NCBI GenBank assembly: GCA_017997825.1
Contig: JAGOEH010000149.1
Location: 1-7,667 of the forward strand
DNA length: 7,667 bases
From: Candidatus Delongbacteria bacterium
GTDB lineage: Bacteria > JAGOEH01
Direction: 5' to 3'
The notes beneath the pieces were generated by a model. It did no database searches and was not told the DNA's origin. It saw nothing but the letters and a program-made list of their open reading frames with translations. Position numbers and translations under genes: made by a program. Below, one piece after another: positions 1 to 7,667 of this stretch. How positions within the stretch are numbered: position 1 is the stretch's first letter; each line of letters opens with the position of its first letter.

Positions 1-736
1 CCTGGGGGATACCATCCGCCATATCGATTGGCTGGTATTCCTCCGAACCGATAAATACTATATCAAGGAATTTGAAGAAGAAACCAATCTCAAGGGCTAT
101 ATCCTGCTGGATATCAGCAATTCAATGCGCTATTCCTCCGGCTCGGTCACCAAACTCGATTATGCCAAAACACTGGCCGCCGCCCTCAGCTATCTGATGA
201 TCAAACAACGGGATGCAGCCGGACTGGCTGCCTTCGATCAAGCCCTGAAATACTATATCCAACCCAAAAGCAAAATCTCACACCTGCAAAGCCTGCTGAT
301 CACCCTGGAACAATTGGAACCATCCCTGACCACCAATATCAGCCATGCCCTGCAGCAAATGGCGGAAAAAATCCAGCGACGGGGTTTGATTATTCTGATC
401 TCCGACCTGTTCGATGAACCGGATCAGATCATCCAGGCCCTCAAACACTTCCGCTATCGCCATCATGAGGTCATCGTGTTTCATGTGCTCGATCCTAAAG
501 AAATCCATCTCGACTTCAAGCAGGATATCGAATTCATCGATCTTGAAACGGATCAGCGCCTCATCACCCAACCCTTCCATATCCGAAAAGAATATGCCGA
601 ACTGATGCGGAACCAGATCGAATACTACCGCTTGAAATGCCAGCAGGATTCCATCGATTATCAGCTTTTCACCACCGATACCCCTTACCATCAGACCCTG
701 CTCTATTATCTGGAAAAACGCCGTAAACTGGGATAA
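1..736 (+). CDS. DUF58 domain protein, C-terminal part (5' truncated by window edge)
   Basis: The frame is open from base 2 to the TAA at 734-736, giving 244 codons without a start; the methionine at base 125 is internal, because the conserved family sequence continues upstream of it. Visible are the DUF58 signature G-D-x-x-R-x-I-D-W (GDTIRHIDW) right at the left edge, a run resembling YYIKEFEEETN, and a MIDAS-like DISNS motif whose first Asp is at bases 110-112. LIILISDLFDEP then forms the later acidic strand of a von Willebrand A-type fold. DUF58 proteins are usually encoded beside a MoxR AAA ATPase and BatA-like VWA proteins; their biochemical role is poorly defined and linked to envelope or stress functions and metal-dependent assembly. 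The stop lies 3 nt before the next start, so the two genes are surely cotranscribed and probably translationally coupled. No membrane segment is seen in the visible part. Family assignment is confident; specific function is not. Confidence 0.93.
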   Translation, partial: LGDTIRHIDWLVFLRTDKYYIKEFEEETNLKGYILLDISNSMRYSSGSVTKLDYAKTLAAALSYLMIKQRDAAGLAAFDQALKYYIQPKSKISHLQSLLITLEQLEPSLTTNISHALQQMAEKIQRRGLIILISDLFDEPDQIIQALKHFRYRHHEVIVFHVLDPKEIHLDFKQDIEFIDLETDQRLITQPFHIRKEYAELMRNQIEYYRLKCQQDSIDYQLFTTDTPYHQTLLYYLEKRRKLG

Positions 737-739
737 ATT

Positions 740-2815
740 ATGGGATTTCTAAATTATGCCATTTTGGCCGCTCTGAGCCTGGGCGCCATTCCCCTCCTGA
801 TTCATCTGCTCAATCGTCAGCGAAAGGTTCAAATACCCTTCAGCACCCTTCGATTTATCCGCCGGATCCATCAGAAAAAAGCCAAAAAACTGCAGCTCAA
901 GAAAATTCTGTTGCTGATTATCCGAACCCTGATGGTGCTGTTGTTGGTGTTGGCTATCGCCAGGCCGTTGCTTCGCTCGGGCTTGCCCGGCACTTCCTCT
1001 GCCATCCGAGGGGGAAAAACCTACCTCGTCCTGATCGACAATTCGGCTTCCATGCTGGCTGTGACCCGGGAAGGCAAACTGCTGGAACAGGCGCTGGCGT
1101 ATACCGGAAAGCTGGTGGGACGATTGGGTGAAGGCAATACCTTTATCATCGGATGGCTGGATAAAAATACCGGCCAACTGACTCTGGCCCGTTCCGGCAA
1201 CCTCTTTCTGACCCGCAAAATCCTGGAACGCATTCCGGAAACCGAATACAGTCTGCTCTGGCCGGATCTGTTTCGTAGCCTGGAACAGCAGATCGAACCC
1301 CCGGCTATGCCGCTGATCGGAATGTTTGTCTTGAGCGATGGGCAGATGCTTAAGTACGACCCTGAACTAGCCCGCCCCTTTTTACAGAAATTTCCCCAGT
1401 GCCGGATTCAATTGGTCAATATTCTGGACCGATATCCATTCAACCTGACCATCGATACCCTCTATTTTCCCAATCCCCAGTTCATCGTCAATTCACGCAC
1501 CCAGGTCCAGGCTGTGATTCACAATACCGGTGAAATTCCGGCCTCCGAAATCAATCTGGATCTGTATATCGATCATCAGCGGGTCGCTCAGAAAAGCATC
1601 TCGCTGGAAAAATCGGGGCGCCAGGTGGTCGATTTCAGCTTTACTCTCAAAAATACCGGCCTCCGTCAGGGATGGATCAAACTCCAGGATGACGACCTGC
1701 CGGAAGATAATCTCTATTATTTCACCTTCAGCGTTCCTGAAAGCCTGAAAATTCTGATGATCTCCGATACCGGAACCGCTAATTACCCCCTGGCCCGCGC
1801 CATTACCCCCATCGATACCGCTGTCCTCTTCAGCCTCGATACCTTTTCGGTGTTCAACCTGCCGTCCCTTGACTACAGCCGCTACGACGGTATTATCCTC
1901 AACCAGATCACCGCCTTTCCTTATTACTTGATGAGCAATATCCGCTCCTATTTGAGTCAACAGCACAATATCCTCTATCTGCTACCCATGGACGGTGATA
2001 TGGGCCTGATCAACCGCAGTTTTTTTGATTTTCTGGGACTACCGGCTCAGCTCAACACCATGGAATCGGCCTATAATCGCGCCCTGCATGCGGGCGGATC
2101 CGCCGCCGACAGCCGACTCCCCTTTTATACCCTTCAGACCAATCCGGCCTCGGAGCTGATGGCTGATCTGAGCGATCCGGATTACTGGAAAAATACCCGG
2201 GTCCTATCCCGTTATGAGTTCATCACCCGACAATCGGAAGGTCTCAGCCTTCCCCTCAGCTTTTCCGATAACAAACCGGCCCTGATGGTAATCCCCAATC
2301 CTTCAGGCGGTAAGGTCATGGTCTCGGCCTTTCCGCTGGAAGATACCTATACCGATCTGGTCTATCACCCCATCTTTGTTCCCTATGTCCAGAAAATCCT
2401 GACCTTCCTGGTCAGCCGTGAACAGGAATTCCAGTCCCGGCAGTTTTGGAGCCATCAGGCCATTCCGGCTTCGGTGTTCGATGATCTGGACCTCCAGACC
2501 GCTACCCTGAAACGGAATAATAGCGAACTGGGGCGGCCCGATAATACCGACCGATTCTATGAACCCGGGAATTATTGGGCCGAGGACAATCAGCATCCCC
2601 CCGTCGCTTTTTCCGTTAACCTGCCCTCCGAAGAATCGGAATTCTATCCGGAAGGCCCCCGATCCGATTCATGCTTGAATGTTCAACATCTGAACGACGA
2701 TATCGGATTGAATGCCCTGGTGGATCACCTGCTATCAGGCATGGAAATTGCTTATTATCTTTTGATTTTGGTCGCTTTACTGTTTATTTGGGAAAGTTAT
2801 TTAGCAAGGGAGTAA
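740..2815 (+). CDS. BatA-type membrane protein with VWA-like domain
   Basis: This is a 691-residue protein. The N-terminus is the BatA/two-anchor region: a first hydrophobic segment at about residues 3-24, a basic cytoplasmic stretch (25-55, including FSTLRFIRR), and a second segment at about 56-78. A VWA-like domain follows with MIDAS motif D100-N-S-A-S104 and a later LSDGQ loop (Asp200). Residues about 240-330 look like a CARDB-type beta-sandwich (HNTGE, then alternating hydrophobic strands). From about 333 (PESLKILMISD) the sequence resembles the Rossmann/glutaminase-like domain often found in long BatA relatives. The C-terminus carries a third membrane helix (about 671-685) ending in ESYLARE. 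In the family such proteins sit in the inner membrane with the VWA domain exposed, and work with MoxR and DUF58 partners; the Bacteroides 'aerotolerance' label is historical. ATG 740 is chosen because the two-anchor motif begins there; its Shine-Dalgarno is weak (GGGA at 730-733), which suggests coupling to the upstream stop. Domain boundaries are by eye. Confidence 0.9.
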   Translation: MGFLNYAILAALSLGAIPLLIHLLNRQRKVQIPFSTLRFIRRIHQKKAKKLQLKKILLLIIRTLMVLLLVLAIARPLLRSGLPGTSSAIRGGKTYLVLIDNSASMLAVTREGKLLEQALAYTGKLVGRLGEGNTFIIGWLDKNTGQLTLARSGNLFLTRKILERIPETEYSLLWPDLFRSLEQQIEPPAMPLIGMFVLSDGQMLKYDPELARPFLQKFPQCRIQLVNILDRYPFNLTIDTLYFPNPQFIVNSRTQVQAVIHNTGEIPASEINLDLYIDHQRVAQKSISLEKSGRQVVDFSFTLKNTGLRQGWIKLQDDDLPEDNLYYFTFSVPESLKILMISDTGTANYPLARAITPIDTAVLFSLDTFSVFNLPSLDYSRYDGIILNQITAFPYYLMSNIRSYLSQQHNILYLLPMDGDMGLINRSFFDFLGLPAQLNTMESAYNRALHAGGSAADSRLPFYTLQTNPASELMADLSDPDYWKNTRVLSRYEFITRQSEGLSLPLSFSDNKPALMVIPNPSGGKVMVSAFPLEDTYTDLVYHPIFVPYVQKILTFLVSREQEFQSRQFWSHQAIPASVFDDLDLQTATLKRNNSELGRPDNTDRFYEPGNYWAEDNQHPPVAFSVNLPSEESEFYPEGPRSDSCLNVQHLNDDIGLNALVDHLLSGMEIAYYLLILVALLFIWESYLARE

Positions 2816-2818
2816 ATT

Positions 2819-3920
2819 ATGTACGAACTGGATCAGGAATTATCGTTATATAAACAAAAAATTCAGGACCTGCGGAGGTATCTTTGACATCGATCAGTTG
2901 AAACTCCACCTGCAGACCCTGGAAACCAAAATGGGCGATAATGATTTCTGGAATGATCGTCAGGCCGCCCAAAGCGTCATCCAGGAGATGAAACAGGGCA
3001 AGATGATCCTGGAAAGCTATCGCAAGGCCGACCAGAACCTGACTCATATCGAGGAAATGGCGGAACTGCTCGAGCAGGAATCGGAAGAAGAAATGCTGAA
3101 TGAACTGCTGAGCGATTTCAGTAAAGTGAAACAGGAAATCGACCAGTTGGAAATCAAGAGCCTGCTCAGTCATCCCCTGGACAGCAAGAATGCCATCTTG
3201 TCCATTCATCCGGGATCCGGCGGGACCGAGTCGCAGGACTGGGCCCAGTTGCTGATGCGGATGTATATGCGCTGGATGGAGGATCACGGCTACCAGGCCA
3301 AAACCCTGGACCTTCAACCCGGTGAAGAAGCCGGCATCAAAAGCGTCACCATCGAGGTCACCGGAGACTATGCTTACGGATATTTGAAATCGGAAACCGG
3401 CGTGCACCGTCTGGTTCGAATCTCTCCCTTCGATGCCAATAAACGCCGTCATACCTCCTTTACCTCGGTTTCAGTCATTCCGGAAATGGATGAAGAGATC
3501 GAGATCGATATCAAGGAAAATGATCTGCGGATCGATACCTACCGCGCCAGCGGGGCCGGCGGCCAGCACGTCAACCGTACCGATTCGGCCGTCCGCCTGA
3601 CCCATCTCTCGACCGGTATCGTCGTCCAATGCCAGTCGGAACGCTCCCAGCACCAGAATAAAGAAAATGCCATGAAAATCCTGAAGGCCAGAATCTATCA
3701 ACTGCGCCTGGAACAGGAAGAACAGAAGAAGCTCGACCTGGCCGGAGAGAAAAAAGAGATCTCCTGGGGAAACCAGATCCGATCCTATGTCTTCATGCCC
3801 TATACCCTGGTCAAAGATCACCGGACCGGAGCCGAAACCGGCAATGTCCAGGCCGTGATGGACGGCGAAATCGACCTGTTCATCGAACGCTATCTGAAGA
3901 TGCCTAAAGAAAGCGGTTGA
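2819..3920 (+). CDS. prfB: Peptide chain release factor 2, expressed by programmed +1 frameshift
   Basis: RF2 recognises UGA and UAA in the ribosomal A site and triggers peptidyl-tRNA hydrolysis. The reading starts at ATG 2819 (Shine-Dalgarno AAGGGAG 2806-2812, 6-nt spacing), runs 22 codons to CTT, meets TGA at 2885-2887, and continues in the +1 frame (GAC at 2886) to TGA 3918-3920. The product is 366 residues, almost exactly the length of E. coli RF2 (365). The stop-codon recognition tripeptide S202-P203-F204 and the catalytic G247-G248-Q249 are both present in canonical surroundings (SGAGGQHVNRT). Ala243 occupies the place where E. coli K-12 has its unusual Thr246; Ala/Ser is the common bacterial state. 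The N-terminal third is helical and acidic, as usual for domain 1. The gene lies 3 nt behind the BatA-type gene, so it depends at least partly on that operon. Nothing suggests a pseudogene: the frame break coincides exactly with the known recoding motif. Its own termination codon is also UGA. Confidence 0.97.
2873..2888 (+). promoter_or_regulatory. RF2 autoregulatory +1 frameshift site
   Basis: The codons read CGG AGG TAT CTT TGA C. They contain the three known elements: an internal Shine-Dalgarno-like GGAGG(T) at 2874-2879, the slippery CTT at 2882-2884 three bases after it, and the poor-context stop TGA-C at 2885-2888. When RF2 is scarce, UGA is read slowly, tRNA-Leu slips from CUU to UUU and translation continues with GAC; when RF2 is abundant, a 22-residue peptide is released. 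The element agrees with the classical one (AGGGGGTATCTTTGAC) except for small changes in the Shine-Dalgarno part, which is still a strong match to the 16S 3' end. The mechanism is established for E. coli and widespread in bacteria; its activity here is inferred from sequence identity and from the otherwise intact +1 frame. Confidence 0.95.
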
Positions 3921-3944
3921 CTTTAAAGCCAAAAAGAGTATATT
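3917..3944 (+). promoter_or_regulatory. Promoter of the tRNA-Pro gene, overlapping the prfB stop
   Basis: A -35 hexamer TTGACT (3917-3922) and a -10 hexamer TATATT (3939-3944) are separated by 16 bp, fitting a housekeeping sigma-70-type promoter. Transcription would begin near 3951, about four bases before the mature tRNA 5' end at 3955. The prfB stop codon TGA (3918-3920) lies inside the -35 box, so coding and promoter function share bases. The assignment rests on sequence match and on its position immediately before the tRNA; no activator site is visible. Confidence 0.72.
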
Positions 3945-3954
3945 AGAGCCAGTT

Positions 3955-4029
3955 CGGGGCGTAGCGCAGCCCGGTTAGCGCATCTGCCTTGGGAGCAGAG
4001 GGTCGCTGGTTCGAATCCAGTCGCCCCGA
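3955..4029 (+). tRNA. tRNA-Pro (anticodon UGG)
   Basis: A complete cloverleaf can be folded. The 7-bp acceptor stem pairs 3955-3961 (CGGGGCG) with 4022-4028 (CGCCCCG) perfectly. The D arm has stem GCGC at 3964-3967 and 3978-3981. The anticodon stem TCTGC/GCAGA (3983-3987/3995-3999) encloses the loop CTTGGGA with anticodon TGG at 3990-3992, and the T arm has stem 4005-4009/4017-4021 with loop TTCGAAT. C1-G72 and discriminator A73 are the typical identity elements of bacterial proline tRNA. UGG with a modified U34 can read all or most CCN proline codons. The bases after the discriminator are TCC, so CCA is not encoded and must be added by tRNA nucleotidyltransferase. It has its own promoter and shares the following terminator with the upstream operon. 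Confidence 0.97.
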
Positions 4030-4045
4030 TCCATTATTTATCATT

Positions 4046-4084
4046 AAGCCTGTCGGCACCTGATCCTTGTCGGCAGGCTTTTTT
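4046..4084 (+). terminator. Intrinsic terminator after tRNA-Pro
   Basis: A 13-bp stem pairs 4046-4058 (AAGCCTGTCGGCA) with 4068-4080 (TGTCGGCAGGCTT), including two G-U pairs, around a 9-nt loop. Six T residues run from 4079 to 4084. This is a strong Rho-independent terminator on the + strand, ending both the tRNA transcript and any read-through from prfB. Both arms contain the octamer TGTCGGCA, so the hairpin is nearly palindromic as well as repeated. I see no terminator between prfB and the tRNA. Confidence 0.9.
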
Positions 4085-4242
4085 CATTCATCGACATCTC
4101 ATCCCAAACCCATCCGTGTTGTGTCATGAACCGTTGTCGGCTCCTCAAATCCGGAACCGAAACGGATTACCCTTTCCATCAAATGAAACCTGCCGGTATC
4201 AACTGGTTGGGAGTGTAATTCTATATTTTGCGATTTTGGGGC

Positions 4243-4270
4243 TTGACTTTTGCAAAATAAGTTCTATACT
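4243..4270 (+). promoter_or_regulatory. Promoter of the SUMF1-fold lipoprotein gene
   Basis: TTGACT (4243-4248) and TATACT (4265-4270) are spaced by 16 bp, close to the sigma-70 consensus. The surrounding DNA is AT-rich, in contrast to the coding regions. The expected start is near 4277, leaving a leader of about 68 nt before ATG 4345. In the remaining intergenic DNA upstream (4085-4242) I see only a minor 6-bp inverted repeat and no gene. No operator-like palindrome overlaps the hexamers. Confidence 0.72.
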
Positions 4271-4333
4271 TTTAAATATTCAGATTAAAACACAGATTCG
4301 TATGGAATATGGCCTATGCGATTTATTAACCAC

Positions 4334-4339
4334 GGAGGT
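4334..4339 (+). promoter_or_regulatory. Ribosome binding site deciding the lipoprotein start
   Basis: GGAGGT is a six-base match to the anti-Shine-Dalgarno sequence. It lies only 2 nt before the in-frame GTG at 4342 but 5 nt before the ATG at 4345. The spacing and the better start codon favour ATG 4345; the difference is a single residue. Confidence 0.75.
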
Positions 4340-4344
4340 TTGTG

Positions 4345-5463
4345 ATGAGGGGAAAAACGAGACTGAATGGGCTGGCGTTAATCCTATTCCTGGTGATGCT
4401 GCTGGGATGTTTCTGCAGCCGTGACGGAGAGGGTAAGGGGAATCCTGAACTGGAGCCCGGATGGGACTCCATTGATTTTGGGGTCAAGATACCTTACACA
4501 ACGTTGACCATACGCAATTCGGGCGACGGCTTGCTGACATGGAAACTGAGCGAATATGCCGATTGGCTGGAAGTTGTTCCCGACTCCGGGGCCATCCGGA
4601 ATGATCAATTTGCCTACATTCGGTTGAATGCTGACCGAAAGGGTCTGGAGGTCGGCCGGCATGTCACCCGGATTTATTTCCGGTATGGACAGGGTAAGGT
4701 AAAAACGATTCCGGTCCAGTTGGACTTCGATCCGCTCGAGATCGAGATGGCCGAGGTGGAAGGGGGAACCTTTGTTATGGGTAAAACCTGGCCGGGAGGC
4801 GAGTATTATAACGGGGATCTCCCGCACAACGTCACACTGCGCGGTTATCTGCTCGGAAAATTCGAGATCACTCAACAACAATGGCACGCGGTAGCATACT
4901 ATCACCCCGCCATGCCATTCCAAGGAGACGATCTGCCGGCCATGATTTCCGAGTGGAAACTGGTGGCGGATTACTGCAACTGCCTCAGTATCCGTAATGG
5001 ATTGACCCCCTACTATAGCATCGGCAATGACTATGTTCGCTGCAACGCCAACGCCGACGGATATCGGCTCCCGACCGAAGCCGAATGGGAATACGCGGCC
5101 CGGGGCGGAAAACTCAGCCGGGGATACCATTACAGCGGTGGAGATGATCCCGGCCAGGTAGCCTGGTATAGTGCCAATTCCGATGGTAAACCCCATCCGG
5201 TGGGAACCAAACTCCCTAATGAACTCGGAATATTTGATATGAGCGGGAATGTCAATGAGTGGTGCCATGATTGGTACCAGTCCTTTACATTCGACCCTCA
5301 GCAGGACCCGGTCGGCCCCTCGCTCGGTAAGTACCGGATCGTCCGTGGTGGAGGCTGGGAGGCTGATTCAGGCAGGTTTTTTGTCCACCACCGCGGTATT
5401 TTATTTACCTATCACGAAAAAGATAAATGCGGATTCCGGGTGGCCAGGAACCTGCCGGAATAA
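4345..5463 (+). CDS. Lipoprotein: BACON-like domain fused to a SUMF1/FGE-fold domain lacking the active-site cysteines
   Basis: This is a 372-residue protein. Residues 1-22 are a lipoprotein signal peptide: basic start (MRGKTR), hydrophobic core, lipobox LLGC with Cys22 as the acylated residue. Residues about 40-127 form a beta-rich BACON-like or Ig-like domain (DFG, LTIRNSGDG, LTW, then W-L-x-V-x-P). Residues about 134-368 are the FGE/SUMF1 C-type-lectin-like fold, with hallmark segments GGTFVMG, EITQQQW, DGYRLPTEAEWEYAARGG, DMSGNVNEWCHDW, RGGGW and CGFRVAR. True formylglycine-generating enzymes carry two cysteines soon after the GGS-type motif; by eye the matching positions are Ala and Phe, so sulfatase activation is unlikely. 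The fold is also used for binding roles and for other oxidative reactions (for example the EgtB family), but I see no metal-binding histidine motif that would prove such chemistry. The protein probably sits in the periplasm or at the outer membrane; residue +2 is Phe, not a retention Asp by the E. coli rule. It has its own promoter and no cotranscribed neighbour. Confidence 0.9.
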   Translation: MRGKTRLNGLALILFLVMLLGCFCSRDGEGKGNPELEPGWDSIDFGVKIPYTTLTIRNSGDGLLTWKLSEYADWLEVVPDSGAIRNDQFAYIRLNADRKGLEVGRHVTRIYFRYGQGKVKTIPVQLDFDPLEIEMAEVEGGTFVMGKTWPGGEYYNGDLPHNVTLRGYLLGKFEITQQQWHAVAYYHPAMPFQGDDLPAMISEWKLVADYCNCLSIRNGLTPYYSIGNDYVRCNANADGYRLPTEAEWEYAARGGKLSRGYHYSGGDDPGQVAWYSANSDGKPHPVGTKLPNELGIFDMSGNVNEWCHDWYQSFTFDPQQDPVGPSLGKYRIVRGGGWEADSGRFFVHHRGILFTYHEKDKCGFRVARNLPE

Positions 5464-5472
5464 TCCGGTTTT
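5455..5472 (+). terminator. Possible weak terminator at the lipoprotein stop codon
   Basis: CCGGA (5455-5459) and TCCGG (5464-5468) can pair around a 4-nt loop that contains most of the stop codon, and TTTT follows at 5469-5472. The stem is only 5 bp and the T-run is short, so this could be weak or accidental. It is the best candidate found between this gene and the next promoter. Confidence 0.3.
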
Positions 5473-5596
5473 ATCGAGCCCTGAAATCAGACTGGATTTA
5501 AAAACACAAGTGGGGCGTAATGTCATGGCCCTGCCCCTGTCTCCACGCTCCACCATCATGGCTGAAATGATTCTTTTTATACTCAACTCAAAATAG

Positions 5597-5624
5597 TTGA
5601 CATTTATTTTCTTTTGATTATCCT
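5597..5624 (+). promoter_or_regulatory. Promoter of the histidine kinase gene
   Basis: A perfect -35 TTGACA (5597-5602) is followed after 16 bp by TATCCT (5619-5624), a 4-of-6 match to the -10 consensus. The spacer is very T-rich. The start would be near 5631, giving a leader of about 38 nt. Spacing equals that of the other two promoters in the window. The rest of the gap (5473-5596) shows no gene and only a weak AT-rich hairpin. Confidence 0.6.
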
Positions 5625-5629
5625 GATAA

Positions 5630-7667
<2,038 letters not shown>

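Noticed and set aside
2885-2887. In-frame TGA near the 5' end of prfB read as a nonsense mutation or pseudogene
   Set aside because: It sits exactly in the known RF2 recoding context and the +1 frame gives a full-length protein with SPF and GGQ motifs.
4148-4168. Inverted repeat AATCCG/CGGATT with a 9-nt loop upstream of the lipoprotein promoter
   Set aside because: It has only 6 bp, no T-run, and lies about 75 bp before the -35 box; chance is a sufficient explanation.
4116-4424. An open + frame of about 102 codons overlapping the lipoprotein promoter and the start of the lipoprotein gene
   Set aside because: It has no Shine-Dalgarno, covers a well-formed promoter and leader, overlaps the signal-peptide codons in another frame, and its translation shows no recognisable domain.
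4384-5268. Long antisense open frame (about 294 codons) opposite the lipoprotein gene
   Set aside because: It mirrors a confidently assigned gene, has no plausible ribosome binding site or known motif, and is the kind of opposite-strand frame expected from this codon usage.
4345-5463. Calling the lipoprotein a sulfatase-activating formylglycine-generating enzyme
   Set aside because: The positions expected to hold the two catalytic cysteines appear to be Ala and Phe, and no sulfatase gene is in the window.
5555-5577. ATCAT/ATGAT hairpin followed by TCTTTTT as a terminator of the lipoprotein gene
   Set aside because: The 5-bp stem is AT-rich with only one G-C pair, too unstable for intrinsic termination.

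Overview
The window is ordinary bacterial chromosome with every supported gene on the + strand. Spacing is tight within the first gene cluster. Three promoter-like sites share one layout: a TTGAC-type -35 and a 16-bp spacer. The DUF58/BatA stress-type gene pair, the BACON-like/SUMF1 lipoprotein and a many-domain soluble PAS/GAF kinase suggest a free-living, probably diderm bacterium, perhaps of the FCB superphylum or a neighbouring candidate phylum. That placement is an impression from gene content and cannot be fixed from this sequence alone.

Bases 1-3920 look like the distal part of one operon. It begins with the C-terminal part of a DUF58 protein (its start lies before the window). A 691-residue membrane-anchored BatA-type protein with a VWA-like domain follows after 3 nt. 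Then, after another 3 nt, comes prfB (peptide chain release factor 2), which needs a programmed +1 frameshift at an in-frame UGA to be made. An upstream MoxR-type AAA ATPase gene would be expected just outside the window. Bases 3955-4029 are a tRNA-Pro(UGG) gene whose own promoter overlaps the last codons and stop of prfB. A strong intrinsic terminator (4046-4084) closes both the operon and the tRNA unit.

Bases 4085-5463 hold a monocistronic unit: a good promoter (4243-4270), a leader of about 68 nt, a strong ribosome binding site and a lipoprotein gene. The protein joins a BACON-like beta-sandwich domain to a formylglycine-generating-enzyme (SUMF1/FGE) fold that lacks the two active-site cysteines, so it is probably not a sulfatase-activating enzyme.

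Bases 5464-7667 hold another promoter and the first 666 codons of a cytoplasmic sensor histidine kinase: N-terminal GAF-like domain, PAS, GAF, PAS, then the HisKA H-box. This frame is open to the right edge with no stop, so the gene is easily missed if only closed reading frames are considered.

I found no mobile element, CRISPR array, integrase or defence-like module, and no convincing case for an undescribed system. The most instructive items are the prfB recoding site, the tRNA promoter embedded in the prfB end, and the catalytically empty SUMF1-fold lipoprotein.
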